In this document: positions 1 through 7,121 of the stretch, piece after piece
Layout of the letters: every line of letters begins with the position of its first letter
Position numbering within the stretch: position 1 is the first letter of the stretch
Assembly (NCBI GenBank): GCA_046263255.1
Contig: JBHELD010000006.1
Coordinates: forward strand, 118,994 to 182,993
Direction of reading: 5' to 3'
DNA: 64,000 nucleotides
From: JALZEG01 sp046263255
GTDB lineage: Bacteria > Actinomycetota > CADDZG01 > WHSQ01
Made by a program: the position numbers and the translations under genes
Notes under the pieces: model-generated
Told to the model about the DNA's origin: nothing
The model's input: the letters and a program-made list of their open reading frames with translations, nothing else
The model's database searches: none

Positions 1-108
1 GTCTACCGAGAAGTCGATCGCCGTGGCCGACCAGTTATTCTCCTCCCAGAGCCGGTAGAGCCGCTCGTACGAGATGACTTCCCTCTTCTCGGGGTTTTCG
101 GGCTGCAC
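1..108 (-). CDS. N-terminal fragment of a ferritin-like / ribonucleotide-reductase-R2-like diiron protein
   Basis: Only the first 36 codons lie in the window and the gene runs off the left edge. It starts at a GTG (108-106), preceded at 111-120 by a strong AGGAGG ribosome binding site. The residues VISYERLYRLWEENNW followed by SATAIDFSVD resemble the N-terminus of R2-like/ferritin-like diiron oxygenases common in actinobacteria, where this stretch precedes the first metal-binding helix. No metal ligand is inside the visible part, so the family call rests on the N-terminal pattern alone. It is divergent from the acyl-CoA dehydrogenase and may share the palindromic control site at 189-210. Confidence 0.45.
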   Translation of the reverse strand, partial: MQPENPEKREVISYERLYRLWEENNWSATAIDFSVD

Positions 109-188
109 CGATCCTCCTCTGGGCTTGCTCCCGAGCCGGCGTGAATCGGTTCGCCGGCGTGCGTCGTGGGCTATCCTGAAGCATCTAC

Positions 189-210
189 AACTTGACTGGA
201 GAGTCAAGTT
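189..210. promoter_or_regulatory. 22-bp palindromic operator upstream of the acyl-CoA dehydrogenase
   Basis: Two perfect 9-bp arms, AACTTGACT and AGTCAAGTT, are separated by GGAG. The site ends 19 bp before the acyl-CoA dehydrogenase start and lies in the 121-bp divergent gap. Size and symmetry fit a dimeric regulator such as TetR or MerR. A TATCCT at 172-177 could be a -10 box, placing the palindrome just downstream of the transcription start. Confidence 0.55.
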
Positions 211-229
211 CACCACACCCGGAGGCACG

Positions 230-1420
230 ATGGATTTCTCACTCACCGAAGAGCACAAGGAGCTTCAGAAGTGGGCGCACGAGTTCGCGGAGAAGGAGAT
301 CCGGCCGGTAGCCGCCCACTACGACGAGACGGAGGAGTTCCCCTGGCCGGTCGTGAAGAAGGCGGCGGAGGCCGGGCTGTACAGCATCGACATCTACCTC
401 CAGTCCCAGCAGGACCCGACGGGGCTGACGCTGCCGCTTCTGATGGAGGAGGTCTTCTGGGGCTGCGCCGGGATCGGCCTGGCGATCTTCGGGACCGGGC
501 TGCCCCTGTCGGCGCTGGCGAGCGTCGGGACGCCGGAGCAGCTCTTCGAGTGGGCGCCGAAGATGTTCGGCACGCCCGAGGATCCGAAGGTCGCGGCGTT
601 CGGCGTGACGGAGCCGCAGGCGGGGTCGGACGTCCGGTCGCTGCGGACGCGTGCCGTGCGCGACGGCGACGAGTGGGTGCTGAACGGCACGAAGGTCTTC
701 ATCACGAACGGCAAGTACGCCGACGTCTACATCATCGTCGCCACGGTCGACCCCGAGCTCGGCCACCGGGGGCAGGCGTCGTTCATCATCACGCGTGACG
801 ACCCCGGGATCAGGCCCGGGAAGAAGGAGAAGAAGCTCGGGATCCGCGCGTCGGACACGTCCGAGGTCATCCTCGAGGACTGCCGCATCCCGCTCGACCG
901 CGTGCTCGGCGGGATCGACCGGCTGGAGGGGAAGCTGTCGAAGGCCCGCTCGGGCGAGTCGACCGGGCGCTCGTCCGCCGCGCTGCGGACGTTCGAGGTG
1001 ACGCGGCCCTCGGTCGCGATACAGGCCGTGGGCATCGCGCGGGCCGCGCTCGAGTTCGCGACGGACTACGCGAAAGAGCGCGAGGCGTTCGGCGTGCCGA
1101 TCGCGCAGCACCAGTCGATCCAGAACCACCTGGCCGACATGGCGACCGAGGTCGAGGCGTCGCGGCTGCTCGTGCACAAGGCGGCGTGGCTCGCGGCGAG
1201 CGGGCAACCGTTCACGAAGGCCGAGGGGAGCATGAGCAAGCTCAAGGCGGCCGAGACGGCGGTGAAGGTGACGGAGACGGCGGTGCAGATCCTTGGGGGC
1301 TACGGGTACATCAAGGACTTCCCGGTGGAGAAGTGGTACCGGGACTCGAAGATCTACACGATCTTCGAGGGGACGTCGGAGATTCAGAGGATGGTCATCG
1401 CGAGGGCCCTGCTGGCGTAG
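230..1420 (+). CDS. acyl-CoA dehydrogenase
   Basis: A 396-residue FAD flavoprotein that would oxidise an acyl-CoA to the trans-2-enoyl-CoA and pass electrons to ETF. The ATG at 230 has GGAGG directly upstream; the longer open frame before it has no coding signal. The ACAD signature VTEPQAGSD sits near residue 125, and the C-terminal block LGGYGYIKDFPVEKWYRD leads to the IFEGTSEIQ motif, whose Glu (about 380) is the usual catalytic base. That base position argues against isovaleryl-CoA dehydrogenase, which uses a different Glu. Residues about 225-255 carry a longer charged insertion than standard ACADs. The upstream palindrome suggests ligand-controlled expression. Confidence 0.93.
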   Translation: MDFSLTEEHKELQKWAHEFAEKEIRPVAAHYDETEEFPWPVVKKAAEAGLYSIDIYLQSQQDPTGLTLPLLMEEVFWGCAGIGLAIFGTGLPLSALASVGTPEQLFEWAPKMFGTPEDPKVAAFGVTEPQAGSDVRSLRTRAVRDGDEWVLNGTKVFITNGKYADVYIIVATVDPELGHRGQASFIITRDDPGIRPGKKEKKLGIRASDTSEVILEDCRIPLDRVLGGIDRLEGKLSKARSGESTGRSSAALRTFEVTRPSVAIQAVGIARAALEFATDYAKEREAFGVPIAQHQSIQNHLADMATEVEASRLLVHKAAWLAASGQPFTKAEGSMSKLKAAETAVKVTETAVQILGGYGYIKDFPVEKWYRDSKIYTIFEGTSEIQRMVIARALLA

Positions 1421-1572
1421 CGGCTGCGCGCCGCGGCGCACTCGCTGCTCTGCTGTAGGCCCCATCAATAGATGAATGCCAGGCGATTCTCGGAGCAGAT
1501 TGATCCTTCTAGAAGGAGGGCAGGCGGCGCGTAACGCATGGCCTCGAGCAGGTTCCATGAGACAATCAGACG

Positions 1573-2724
1573 ATGCGCCTACTCGGGCTAACTCTTACGA
1601 ACTTCCTAAGTTATCGCTCAGCCTACGTATCGTTCGAGGATCTGACTGCCTTAGTCGGTCCTAATGCGAGCGGGAAGTCCAACGTAGTGGCTGCGCTGAA
1701 ACTCCTGGGTGAGATACCGAAATACGGCTTGCAAACGGCCCTGGCCCGTCGTGGGGGATTCGATCAATTACGACATCGAGTTGCGGGACGAGGGAAGCCA
1801 CTTGATCCCTCTATTGCGATCGACTTTGAAGTTGCTAGTGGGTTCGAACCATCTCGATATGAACTCCGCCTTGGTTCCCTAGCTGGAAAACGGTACACGG
1901 TGAAGCAAGAAGCGGGACACGTCAACAGCGACAATGGCTACTTCGCTTTCACCCGATGGGGCAAGCGTCTTTCGTTTTCGGGTTCCTGGGAAGGAACGCA
2001 CCAGGGAATTCCGCGGGTGCCCGAGGATTTCGAAGCCCCCGAGGGCCAATCTGTCCTACCGTTCATCGGAATCTTCGGTGAATTGGATCTCATCTGGCAT
2101 TTTCTTCAGACAATTCAGATCGTAGAGATCAACCCCGCGCGCGTTCGGGATTTCCAGGAGCCTAGTTCTACAGGCGACTTAGAACCCGACGGTTCTAATT
2201 CTGCAAGCGTTCTAGAACAGCTTCCTCGAGAACGTCGGCGAGAACTCGTGGATGAATTGGCAGCGATCGTCCCTGGTCTAGCGGACATTCAACCGCGTCA
2301 TTACTCAACAAAGCTGACGATCGTTTTCACTCAGCAGACCGGCGAAAAGCGGCGTGAGTTTGTGGCGAACCAGATATCTGACGGAACATTGCGCGCCTTC
2401 GGCATCCTGCTCGCCTTGCATCAGCCGATCCGAAAGAACGTCATCGTGATCGAGGAACCTGAAGCTGCAATACACCTCGGGGCGCTGCGAACACAAGTCG
2501 ACATTCTGAACCAGCATGCCGATGAGCATCAAATCGTGATGACGACGCACAGCGCAGACATTATTGATGCACTTCGCGAAAACCAGATCCGCGTGGTGTG
2601 GACAGAAGATGGCGCGTCCCACGTCGCGCCACTGGCACCGCATACTCGCGAAACGCTCAGGACGGGACTGATTACCCCAGGCGAACTGCTGCGAGCGAAC
2701 GCACTCGATCCGGTTGGCGGGTGA
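1573..2724 (+). CDS. AAA-family ATPase (AAA_21/OLD-RloA-like) of a putative two-gene defence module
   Basis: A 383-residue P-loop ATPase of the ABC/SMC-like type. Walker A GPNASGKS is at 29-36, an ABC-signature-like ISDGTLR is near 268-274, Walker B VIVIEEP (Glu 294-295) and the switch histidine in MTTHSAD (His 326) follow. This is the layout of COG4637, RloA and AbiLi-like ATPases. The stop overlaps the start of the DUF4276 gene (GTGA), so the two are translationally coupled. Such ATPase plus TOPRIM-like pairs are known or suspected anti-phage systems; that role is inference here. The gene is visibly less GC-rich than its neighbours and sits between metabolic genes, suggesting horizontal gain. 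Confidence 0.82.
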   Translation: MRLLGLTLTNFLSYRSAYVSFEDLTALVGPNASGKSNVVAALKLLGEIPKYGLQTALARRGGFDQLRHRVAGRGKPLDPSIAIDFEVASGFEPSRYELRLGSLAGKRYTVKQEAGHVNSDNGYFAFTRWGKRLSFSGSWEGTHQGIPRVPEDFEAPEGQSVLPFIGIFGELDLIWHFLQTIQIVEINPARVRDFQEPSSTGDLEPDGSNSASVLEQLPRERRRELVDELAAIVPGLADIQPRHYSTKLTIVFTQQTGEKRREFVANQISDGTLRAFGILLALHQPIRKNVIVIEEPEAAIHLGALRTQVDILNQHADEHQIVMTTHSADIIDALRENQIRVVWTEDGASHVAPLAPHTRETLRTGLITPGELLRANALDPVGG

Positions 2725-3293
2725 CGAGAAATGCCGACGAGCCTCATGTCGGGCTCGTGGTTGAAGGACCGGGCGAGCGGGACGCGGTTCCGATTTTGCT
2801 TCGGCGGTGGCAGCGGGAAAACGGCGATTACGAAGATGTATTAGGGAAGCCGATCCCTTGTAATGGGCGCGGGAATGCGACGAAGCCTAATGGAATCGAA
2901 GGCTACGTAAGGGCCGCAGCAGGGCGTCCCGGTGCCGTGGGTGTGCTGGTTGTTCTTGACGCAAATAGCGACCCGATCTGTCCTTTTGGGCCAGAACTTC
3001 AGAGTCGTGCAGCCACGGTAACGCCCAAGCCGGTTCGGGTATGTCTGGCAGTTTCAAAGTACGAATCGTGGCTGATCGCGTCGGCAGAGACGCTTGGATT
3101 AGAGAAGCTCGTCTATGACGCCACAACGGAACCAGTCGCGCGTATCCGAGCGGCGCTGTCGGCGAAGTACGTCAAGCCGACGTGGCAGCCTCGGCTTACG
3201 GAGAAGATTGACTTCTCGCTCGCTCGATCGCGAAACCCAAGCCTCGACCGAACCCTCACAAGATTCAATGAGCTCCGCGCGTTAGTCACTTAG
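2721..3293 (+). CDS. DUF4276-type TOPRIM-like protein, partner of the AAA ATPase
   Basis: A 190-residue protein read from the GTG at 2721, which overlaps the ATPase stop by four bases. It carries the acidic motifs expected of DUF4276/RloB-like TOPRIM folds: VEGPGERD (Glu15, Glu19), a second acidic turn VVLDANSD (Asp80, Asp84) and KYESWLIAS with Glu115. In related split OLD-type systems such a protein is the nuclease-like effector and the ATPase is the sensor; this is family knowledge, not shown here. The same lower GC as the ATPase indicates joint acquisition. An open frame extends upstream to 2598 but is ATPase sequence in another frame. Confidence 0.75.
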   Translation: MTRNADEPHVGLVVEGPGERDAVPILLRRWQRENGDYEDVLGKPIPCNGRGNATKPNGIEGYVRAAAGRPGAVGVLVVLDANSDPICPFGPELQSRAATVTPKPVRVCLAVSKYESWLIASAETLGLEKLVYDATTEPVARIRAALSAKYVKPTWQPRLTEKIDFSLARSRNPSLDRTLTRFNELRALVT

Positions 3294-3310
3294 GTTCGGC
3301 GACCGCATTC

Positions 3311-4180
3311 TCACCCCCAGGCCCCCGCGGCCTTCTCTATCCGGCTCATGTCCTCGTCGCCCAGCTCCACCGCGCCGGCGCCCAGGTTCTCCTCGAAGTG
3401 CTCGATCGAGCTCGTCCCCGGGATCGGCAGGATGACGGGCGAACGGTGCAGGAGCCACGCGATCGAGATCTGCGCCGGCGTCGCGTCGTGCAGGTTCGCC
3501 ACCTCCGCGAGCGGGCCGTTCGGGGCCGCGGCGGCACCGGAGGCGAGCGGGAACCACGGGATGAACGCTATGCCCTCACGTCCGCAGTAGTCCACCACGT
3601 CCTCCGACCGCCGGTCGGTCAGGTTGTAGAGGTTCTGGACGGACACGACCTCGACCACGCGCCGGGCCCGCTCCAGCTCCGCGACCGTGAAGTTCGACAC
3701 CCCGACGTGACGGATCTTGCCCTCGTCCTGGAGCCCCTTCAGCGCCCCCAGCGACTCCTCGAGCGGGACCTTCCGATCGATCGTGTGCAGCTGGTAGACG
3801 TCGATCCGGTCGAGCCTCAGCCTCCGCAGGCTGCCCTCGCAGGCGCGCTTCAGGTGCTCCGGCCGGCAGTCGGCGTCCCACCTCCCCGGCCCGGGTCGCA
3901 GGAGCCCGCCCTTCGTCGCGATCACTAGGTCGGCCGGGTACGGATGGAGCGCCTCGGCGATCAGCCGCTCGCTCACCTCCGGCCCGTACGAGTCCGCCGT
4001 GTCGATCAGGTTGACGCCCGACTCGGCCACGCGGCGAAGCAGCGCCTTCGCTCCCGCGGCGTCGGGCGGGTCCTCCCATATGCCCCGGCCGGTGATGCGC
4101 ATCGCGCCGAAACCGAGCCGGTGCACGGGCAGGTCGCCGCCGATCGTGAAGTTGCCGCCGAGGTGCGGGTGGTGGGTCAT
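3311..4180 (-). CDS. aldo/keto reductase
   Basis: A 289-residue NADPH-dependent oxidoreductase of the AKR superfamily (TIM barrel). The catalytic tetrad is visible: Asp and Tyr in DTADSYG, Lys in IATKGG and His in YQLHTID. The C-terminal PIPGTSSIEHFEENL is the cofactor-binding segment. The ATG at 4180 follows an AGGAGG; the longer open frame upstream belongs to antisense of the protease gene. The C-terminus faces the DUF4276 gene only 17 bp away. Substrate cannot be inferred. Confidence 0.9.
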   Translation of the reverse strand: MTHHPHLGGNFTIGGDLPVHRLGFGAMRITGRGIWEDPPDAAGAKALLRRVAESGVNLIDTADSYGPEVSERLIAEALHPYPADLVIATKGGLLRPGPGRWDADCRPEHLKRACEGSLRRLRLDRIDVYQLHTIDRKVPLEESLGALKGLQDEGKIRHVGVSNFTVAELERARRVVEVVSVQNLYNLTDRRSEDVVDYCGREGIAFIPWFPLASGAAAAPNGPLAEVANLHDATPAQISIAWLLHRSPVILPIPGTSSIEHFEENLGAGAVELGDEDMSRIEKAAGAWG

Positions 4181-4206
4181 CGCCGAAGGCCTCCTGGTTA
4201 CGCGAG

Positions 4207-5181
4207 CTACGCCGCGAGCTCCGCGGGCGTGATCGTCAGGCGCAGCAGACGGTCCCGGTACACGGCGATCTCGATCGCTCGGCCCGCGAGCGAGCCGTCC
4301 ATCAGCCGCTGCAGGTCGTCCATTCCCTCGACCGGCGTCCCGTGAACCTCGACGATGAGGTCCTCCGGCCGCAGACCGGCCGACTGGGCGGGACTGCCCG
4401 GGACGACCTGCACGACCTCGATCCCCCGCTCGCGACCGACCTCCCGGGCGACGCGCGGCGGGAGCGGCCGCGACCCTCCGGCGACGCCGAACCACGCGCG
4501 CCGCACGCGGCCCTCGGTCATGAGCGCCGAGACGATCTTCAGCGTCGTCTCGTTGACGGGGACGGCGAGACCCAGTCCCTGCCCCATGCCGGGTCCGACG
4601 AGGGCCGTGTTGATGCCGACGACGCTCCCACGTGACTCCACGAGCGCGCCACCCGAGTTCCCGGGGTGCAGCGCCGCGTCCGTCTGGATGACGTTCTCGA
4701 CGTAGCGCGCGGTGCCGTTCGACTGGGTCACGAAGGAGCGGCCCACCGCGCCGACGACTCCCGCCGTGACGGTACCGCCGAAGCCAAGCGGGTTGCCGAT
4801 CGCCACCACGAGCTGTCCCACTTTGAGCCGCGCCGCGTCGCCGAGCTCCGCGGGGACGAGGTCGTCGCCGCGGGCCCGCACGACGGCGAGATCCGACAGC
4901 GGATCCGAGCCCACGATCTCGAACGAGGTCTCGCGCCCGTCGGAGAACGAGGCGTTGCCTCCGTCCGAGCCGGCCACCACGTGCGCGGACGTGACGACGT
5001 ACCCGTCCGACGTGATGACGACGCCGCTGCCGCTGCCGCTCATCCGCCGGCCGCCGCGCACCTTCCGGTAGACCGCGAGGTTCGCGACGGACGGCGCCAG
5101 CTTCTCCGCGATGCGCGTGACGATGCTCGAGTACGCGTCGAGGGCCTCGGCCTCCGAGACGTCTCGCTGCCGCAGCGTCAT
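4207..5181 (-). CDS. HtrA/DegP-like trypsin-family serine protease with C-terminal PDZ domain
   Basis: A 324-residue S1C protease. The triad is His67 (VTSAHVV), Asp97 (LSDLAVV) and Ser176 (PGNSGGAL); residues about 225-320 form a PDZ domain with GSPAQSAGLRPEDLIVEV. Start MTLRQRDV overlaps the stop of the upstream gene by four bases (ATGA). Unlike typical periplasmic or membrane-tethered HtrAs, no signal peptide or transmembrane segment precedes the protease domain, so a cytoplasmic location is implied unless a distant start is used. Confidence 0.9.
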   Translation of the reverse strand: MTLRQRDVSEAEALDAYSSIVTRIAEKLAPSVANLAVYRKVRGGRRMSGSGSGVVITSDGYVVTSAHVVAGSDGGNASFSDGRETSFEIVGSDPLSDLAVVRARGDDLVPAELGDAARLKVGQLVVAIGNPLGFGGTVTAGVVGAVGRSFVTQSNGTARYVENVIQTDAALHPGNSGGALVESRGSVVGINTALVGPGMGQGLGLAVPVNETTLKIVSALMTEGRVRRAWFGVAGGSRPLPPRVAREVGRERGIEVVQVVPGSPAQSAGLRPEDLIVEVHGTPVEGMDDLQRLMDGSLAGRAIEIAVYRDRLLRLTITPAELAA

Positions 5182-5684
5182 GCCGCCGGCCCTTGTGCCC
5201 GCGCCTTCTCCACCCCCGCCAGCGCGTCGCGCAGGGACTCGATCCATTCGGCCTCGTTGCGCCCGACGAGCCGGACGCACCACGCGAGGGCCTCGCTACG
5301 GCTGCGCGCGACCCCGGCGTCGATGAGCGTGTCGAGCACCGAGCGCTCGCGCAGACGGAGTCGCGTCATCACCGGGATCGCCATGTTCGTGAACACGCGG
5401 CGCACGCCGCCGCACTCGGCCCCCCACGCGACCTTGCGCCCGAAGATTCGCTCGGCCTCGTCGGCGATCCGCATGCGGGCCTCGCGCGTCTCCTCCCGGA
5501 AACGCTTGATCCGGGCGAGCCGCGCCGCGCCGGCGGCCTCGTCGGACGCGTCGGGGCCGAGGCCGACGTCGGCGAGGCGTCCGACGACGAGGATCTCGTC
5601 GCGGTCGGCCGTCACCTCGGGGGCGGCCTCGAACCACTCGTCCGGCAGGCGGCCTGCGAACCAGCCGGTCATCTCCTGCTCCAT
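5178..5684 (-). CDS. conserved hypothetical protein, coupled to the HtrA-like protease
   Basis: 168 residues, ATG at 5684 after AGGAGG. I do not recognise the family. The middle is a charged helix (residues about 50-85, RLARIKRFREETREARMRI), and the C-terminal part, LDTLIDAGVARSRSEAL with a following amphipathic helix, resembles ribbon-helix-helix or sensor-like helices. It overlaps the protease gene by four bases, so it may regulate or be a partner of that protease. There is no signal peptide. Confidence 0.7.
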   Translation of the reverse strand: MEQEMTGWFAGRLPDEWFEAAPEVTADRDEILVVGRLADVGLGPDASDEAAGAARLARIKRFREETREARMRIADEAERIFGRKVAWGAECGGVRRVFTNMAIPVMTRLRLRERSVLDTLIDAGVARSRSEALAWCVRLVGRNEAEWIESLRDALAGVEKARAQGPAA

Positions 5685-5727
5685 CTCGCCCTCCTGGTAG
5701 TGGGATTACGAGATTACATGATTACGA

Positions 5728-5763
5728 GAGCCAGAGAGCCAGAGAGCCAGAGTCAGAGCCAGG
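5728..5763. repeat. short tandem repeat GAGCCAGA
   Basis: Three perfect 8-bp units (5728-5751) and a fourth imperfect one (5756-5763) lie between the divergent hypothetical gene and the beta-helix gene. They follow a GATTACGAGATTACATGATTACGAG-like AT-richer stretch. This would be slippage-prone DNA inside the promoter interval. Confidence 0.7.
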
Positions 5764-5813
5764 AGGCTTGTGCGCGACTCCTCCCCAACCGCGTCGTTCC
5801 AACGGGTAGAGGG

Positions 5814-7121
5814 ATGGTGCTCAGGACGAGGGTGATCGCAGCAGCAGCAGCAGCGGTGGCCGGCGCGGCGGTCGCAGCCGGGACTGCCGTCGCGTCGCCG
5901 CCGGGGGAGCTCCGGCAGGACACGACGTGGACCCGCGCCCAGAGCCCGATCCGGCTCGACCATTCGCTGGTGGTCAACGAGGGCGTCACGCTGACGATCG
6001 AGCCGGGCGTGCGGGTCGAGGCCCAGCCCGCGGCGGCTCTGCTCGTGCGCGGGGCCCTCAGGGCCCAAGGGACCGTCGACGAGCCCGTGGTCTTCACCGG
6101 CGTCGAAGACATCGGCTGGGAAGGGATCAGGTTCCGCGACGCCGACGAGCCGAGGCCGCCGAGCGTCGTCGAGCACGTCCGGATCGAGGACGCGCGCATC
6201 GGGATGACGCTGCGCGCCGACGCGTTCCCGGTCCGCGACAGCGTCTTCGTAGGCAACGACCTGGCGCTCGAGGTGTCGAACCCGTCCACCGACGTGGCCT
6301 TCACCGGCAACGAGTTCTACTCGAACCAGACGGCGTTCTCGGGCAAGACGACGCGGGTCGTGGACGTCTCCGAGAACGACTTCTGGGACAACGACGTCAG
6401 CCTGCTGTTCCGCGCGCAGAACCCGTACGCCTGCTTCGCGGAGCCCGGCGCGTTCGAGGTCCACCGCAACGACATCCTGCGAGGGCCCGACGCCGGGTGG
6501 TACTCCTTCGACGTCCGCGCGTCGGACGACAGCGGGACGAGCGGGATGATCGTCGACGCGTCCGGCAACTGGTGGGGCACCACGAACGAGAGCGACATCG
6601 CGGCGCGGACGTTCTCGCCGTACGTATGCTGCCCCGTCAACGGATACGCCTTCGTCGACTGGAGAGATCCCGCTCCGGCTCCCCGGACACCGGCCGAGCC
6701 GCCGGGTCCCGTCGGCGCGCCGGACGAGGAGCTTCCCTTCCACGGCGATCCGGCGTGGATCGCGGACGTCCGCAGCCCCCGCGACCGCGAGTGCTTCGAC
6801 GAGGGCACGCTGACGCGGATCAAGGGGAGCGTCCACCCCGCGCTGAGCGACGTCCCGAAGCGTCTGTCCGTCTCGCTCGTCCGGCTCGGACGCTGGTTGT
6901 GCCGGTCGTGGGATCCCGCCGCGGGGCGGTTCGGGCCGCGCCACGACTGCAGCGAGAGCTCGTCGTTCAAGGTGCCCGTAGAGGAATCGCGGCTCGGGAG
7001 AGGGCGGTGGCGCGTCGACCTGCCGCATCCGCTTCCCGCCGGCCGCTACTCGTTCACGGCCGGAACGGGCGCGGGCGCGGGATGGCCGGGTGTGGCGCGC
7101 TTCCGCGTCCTTCGCAGCTAG
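5814..7121 (+). CDS. secreted right-handed beta-helix repeat protein
   Basis: 435 residues from ATG 5814. A cleavable signal peptide is clear: MVLRTR, an Ala/Val-rich core, then AVASPPG near residue 29. The body to about residue 290 alternates short strands and turns (VTLTIEPGVRVE, LLVRGALRAQGT, VVEHVRIEDARIGM, NDFWDNDVSLLF) and contains NWWGTTNESDI, a sequence common in parallel beta-helix proteins with right-handed coils. A Pro-rich linker (DPAPAPRTPAEPPGP) leads to a C-terminal domain with paired cysteines, CFDEGT and LCRSWD. Probably an extracellular or cell-surface binding protein; no catalytic residues are recognised. It overlaps the convergent gene by four bases (CTAG). Confidence 0.8.
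   Translation: MVLRTRVIAAAAAAVAGAAVAAGTAVASPPGELRQDTTWTRAQSPIRLDHSLVVNEGVTLTIEPGVRVEAQPAAALLVRGALRAQGTVDEPVVFTGVEDIGWEGIRFRDADEPRPPSVVEHVRIEDARIGMTLRADAFPVRDSVFVGNDLALEVSNPSTDVAFTGNEFYSNQTAFSGKTTRVVDVSENDFWDNDVSLLFRAQNPYACFAEPGAFEVHRNDILRGPDAGWYSFDVRASDDSGTSGMIVDASGNWWGTTNESDIAARTFSPYVCCPVNGYAFVDWRDPAPAPRTPAEPPGPVGAPDEELPFHGDPAWIADVRSPRDRECFDEGTLTRIKGSVHPALSDVPKRLSVSLVRLGRWLCRSWDPAAGRFGPRHDCSESSSFKVPVEESRLGRGRWRVDLPHPLPAGRYSFTAGTGAGAGWPGVARFRVLRS

Noticed and set aside
74..229. N-terminal extension of the acyl-CoA dehydrogenase frame
   Set aside because: The extra 52 residues have no family similarity, overlap the palindrome, and the ATG at 230 has a GGAGG directly upstream.
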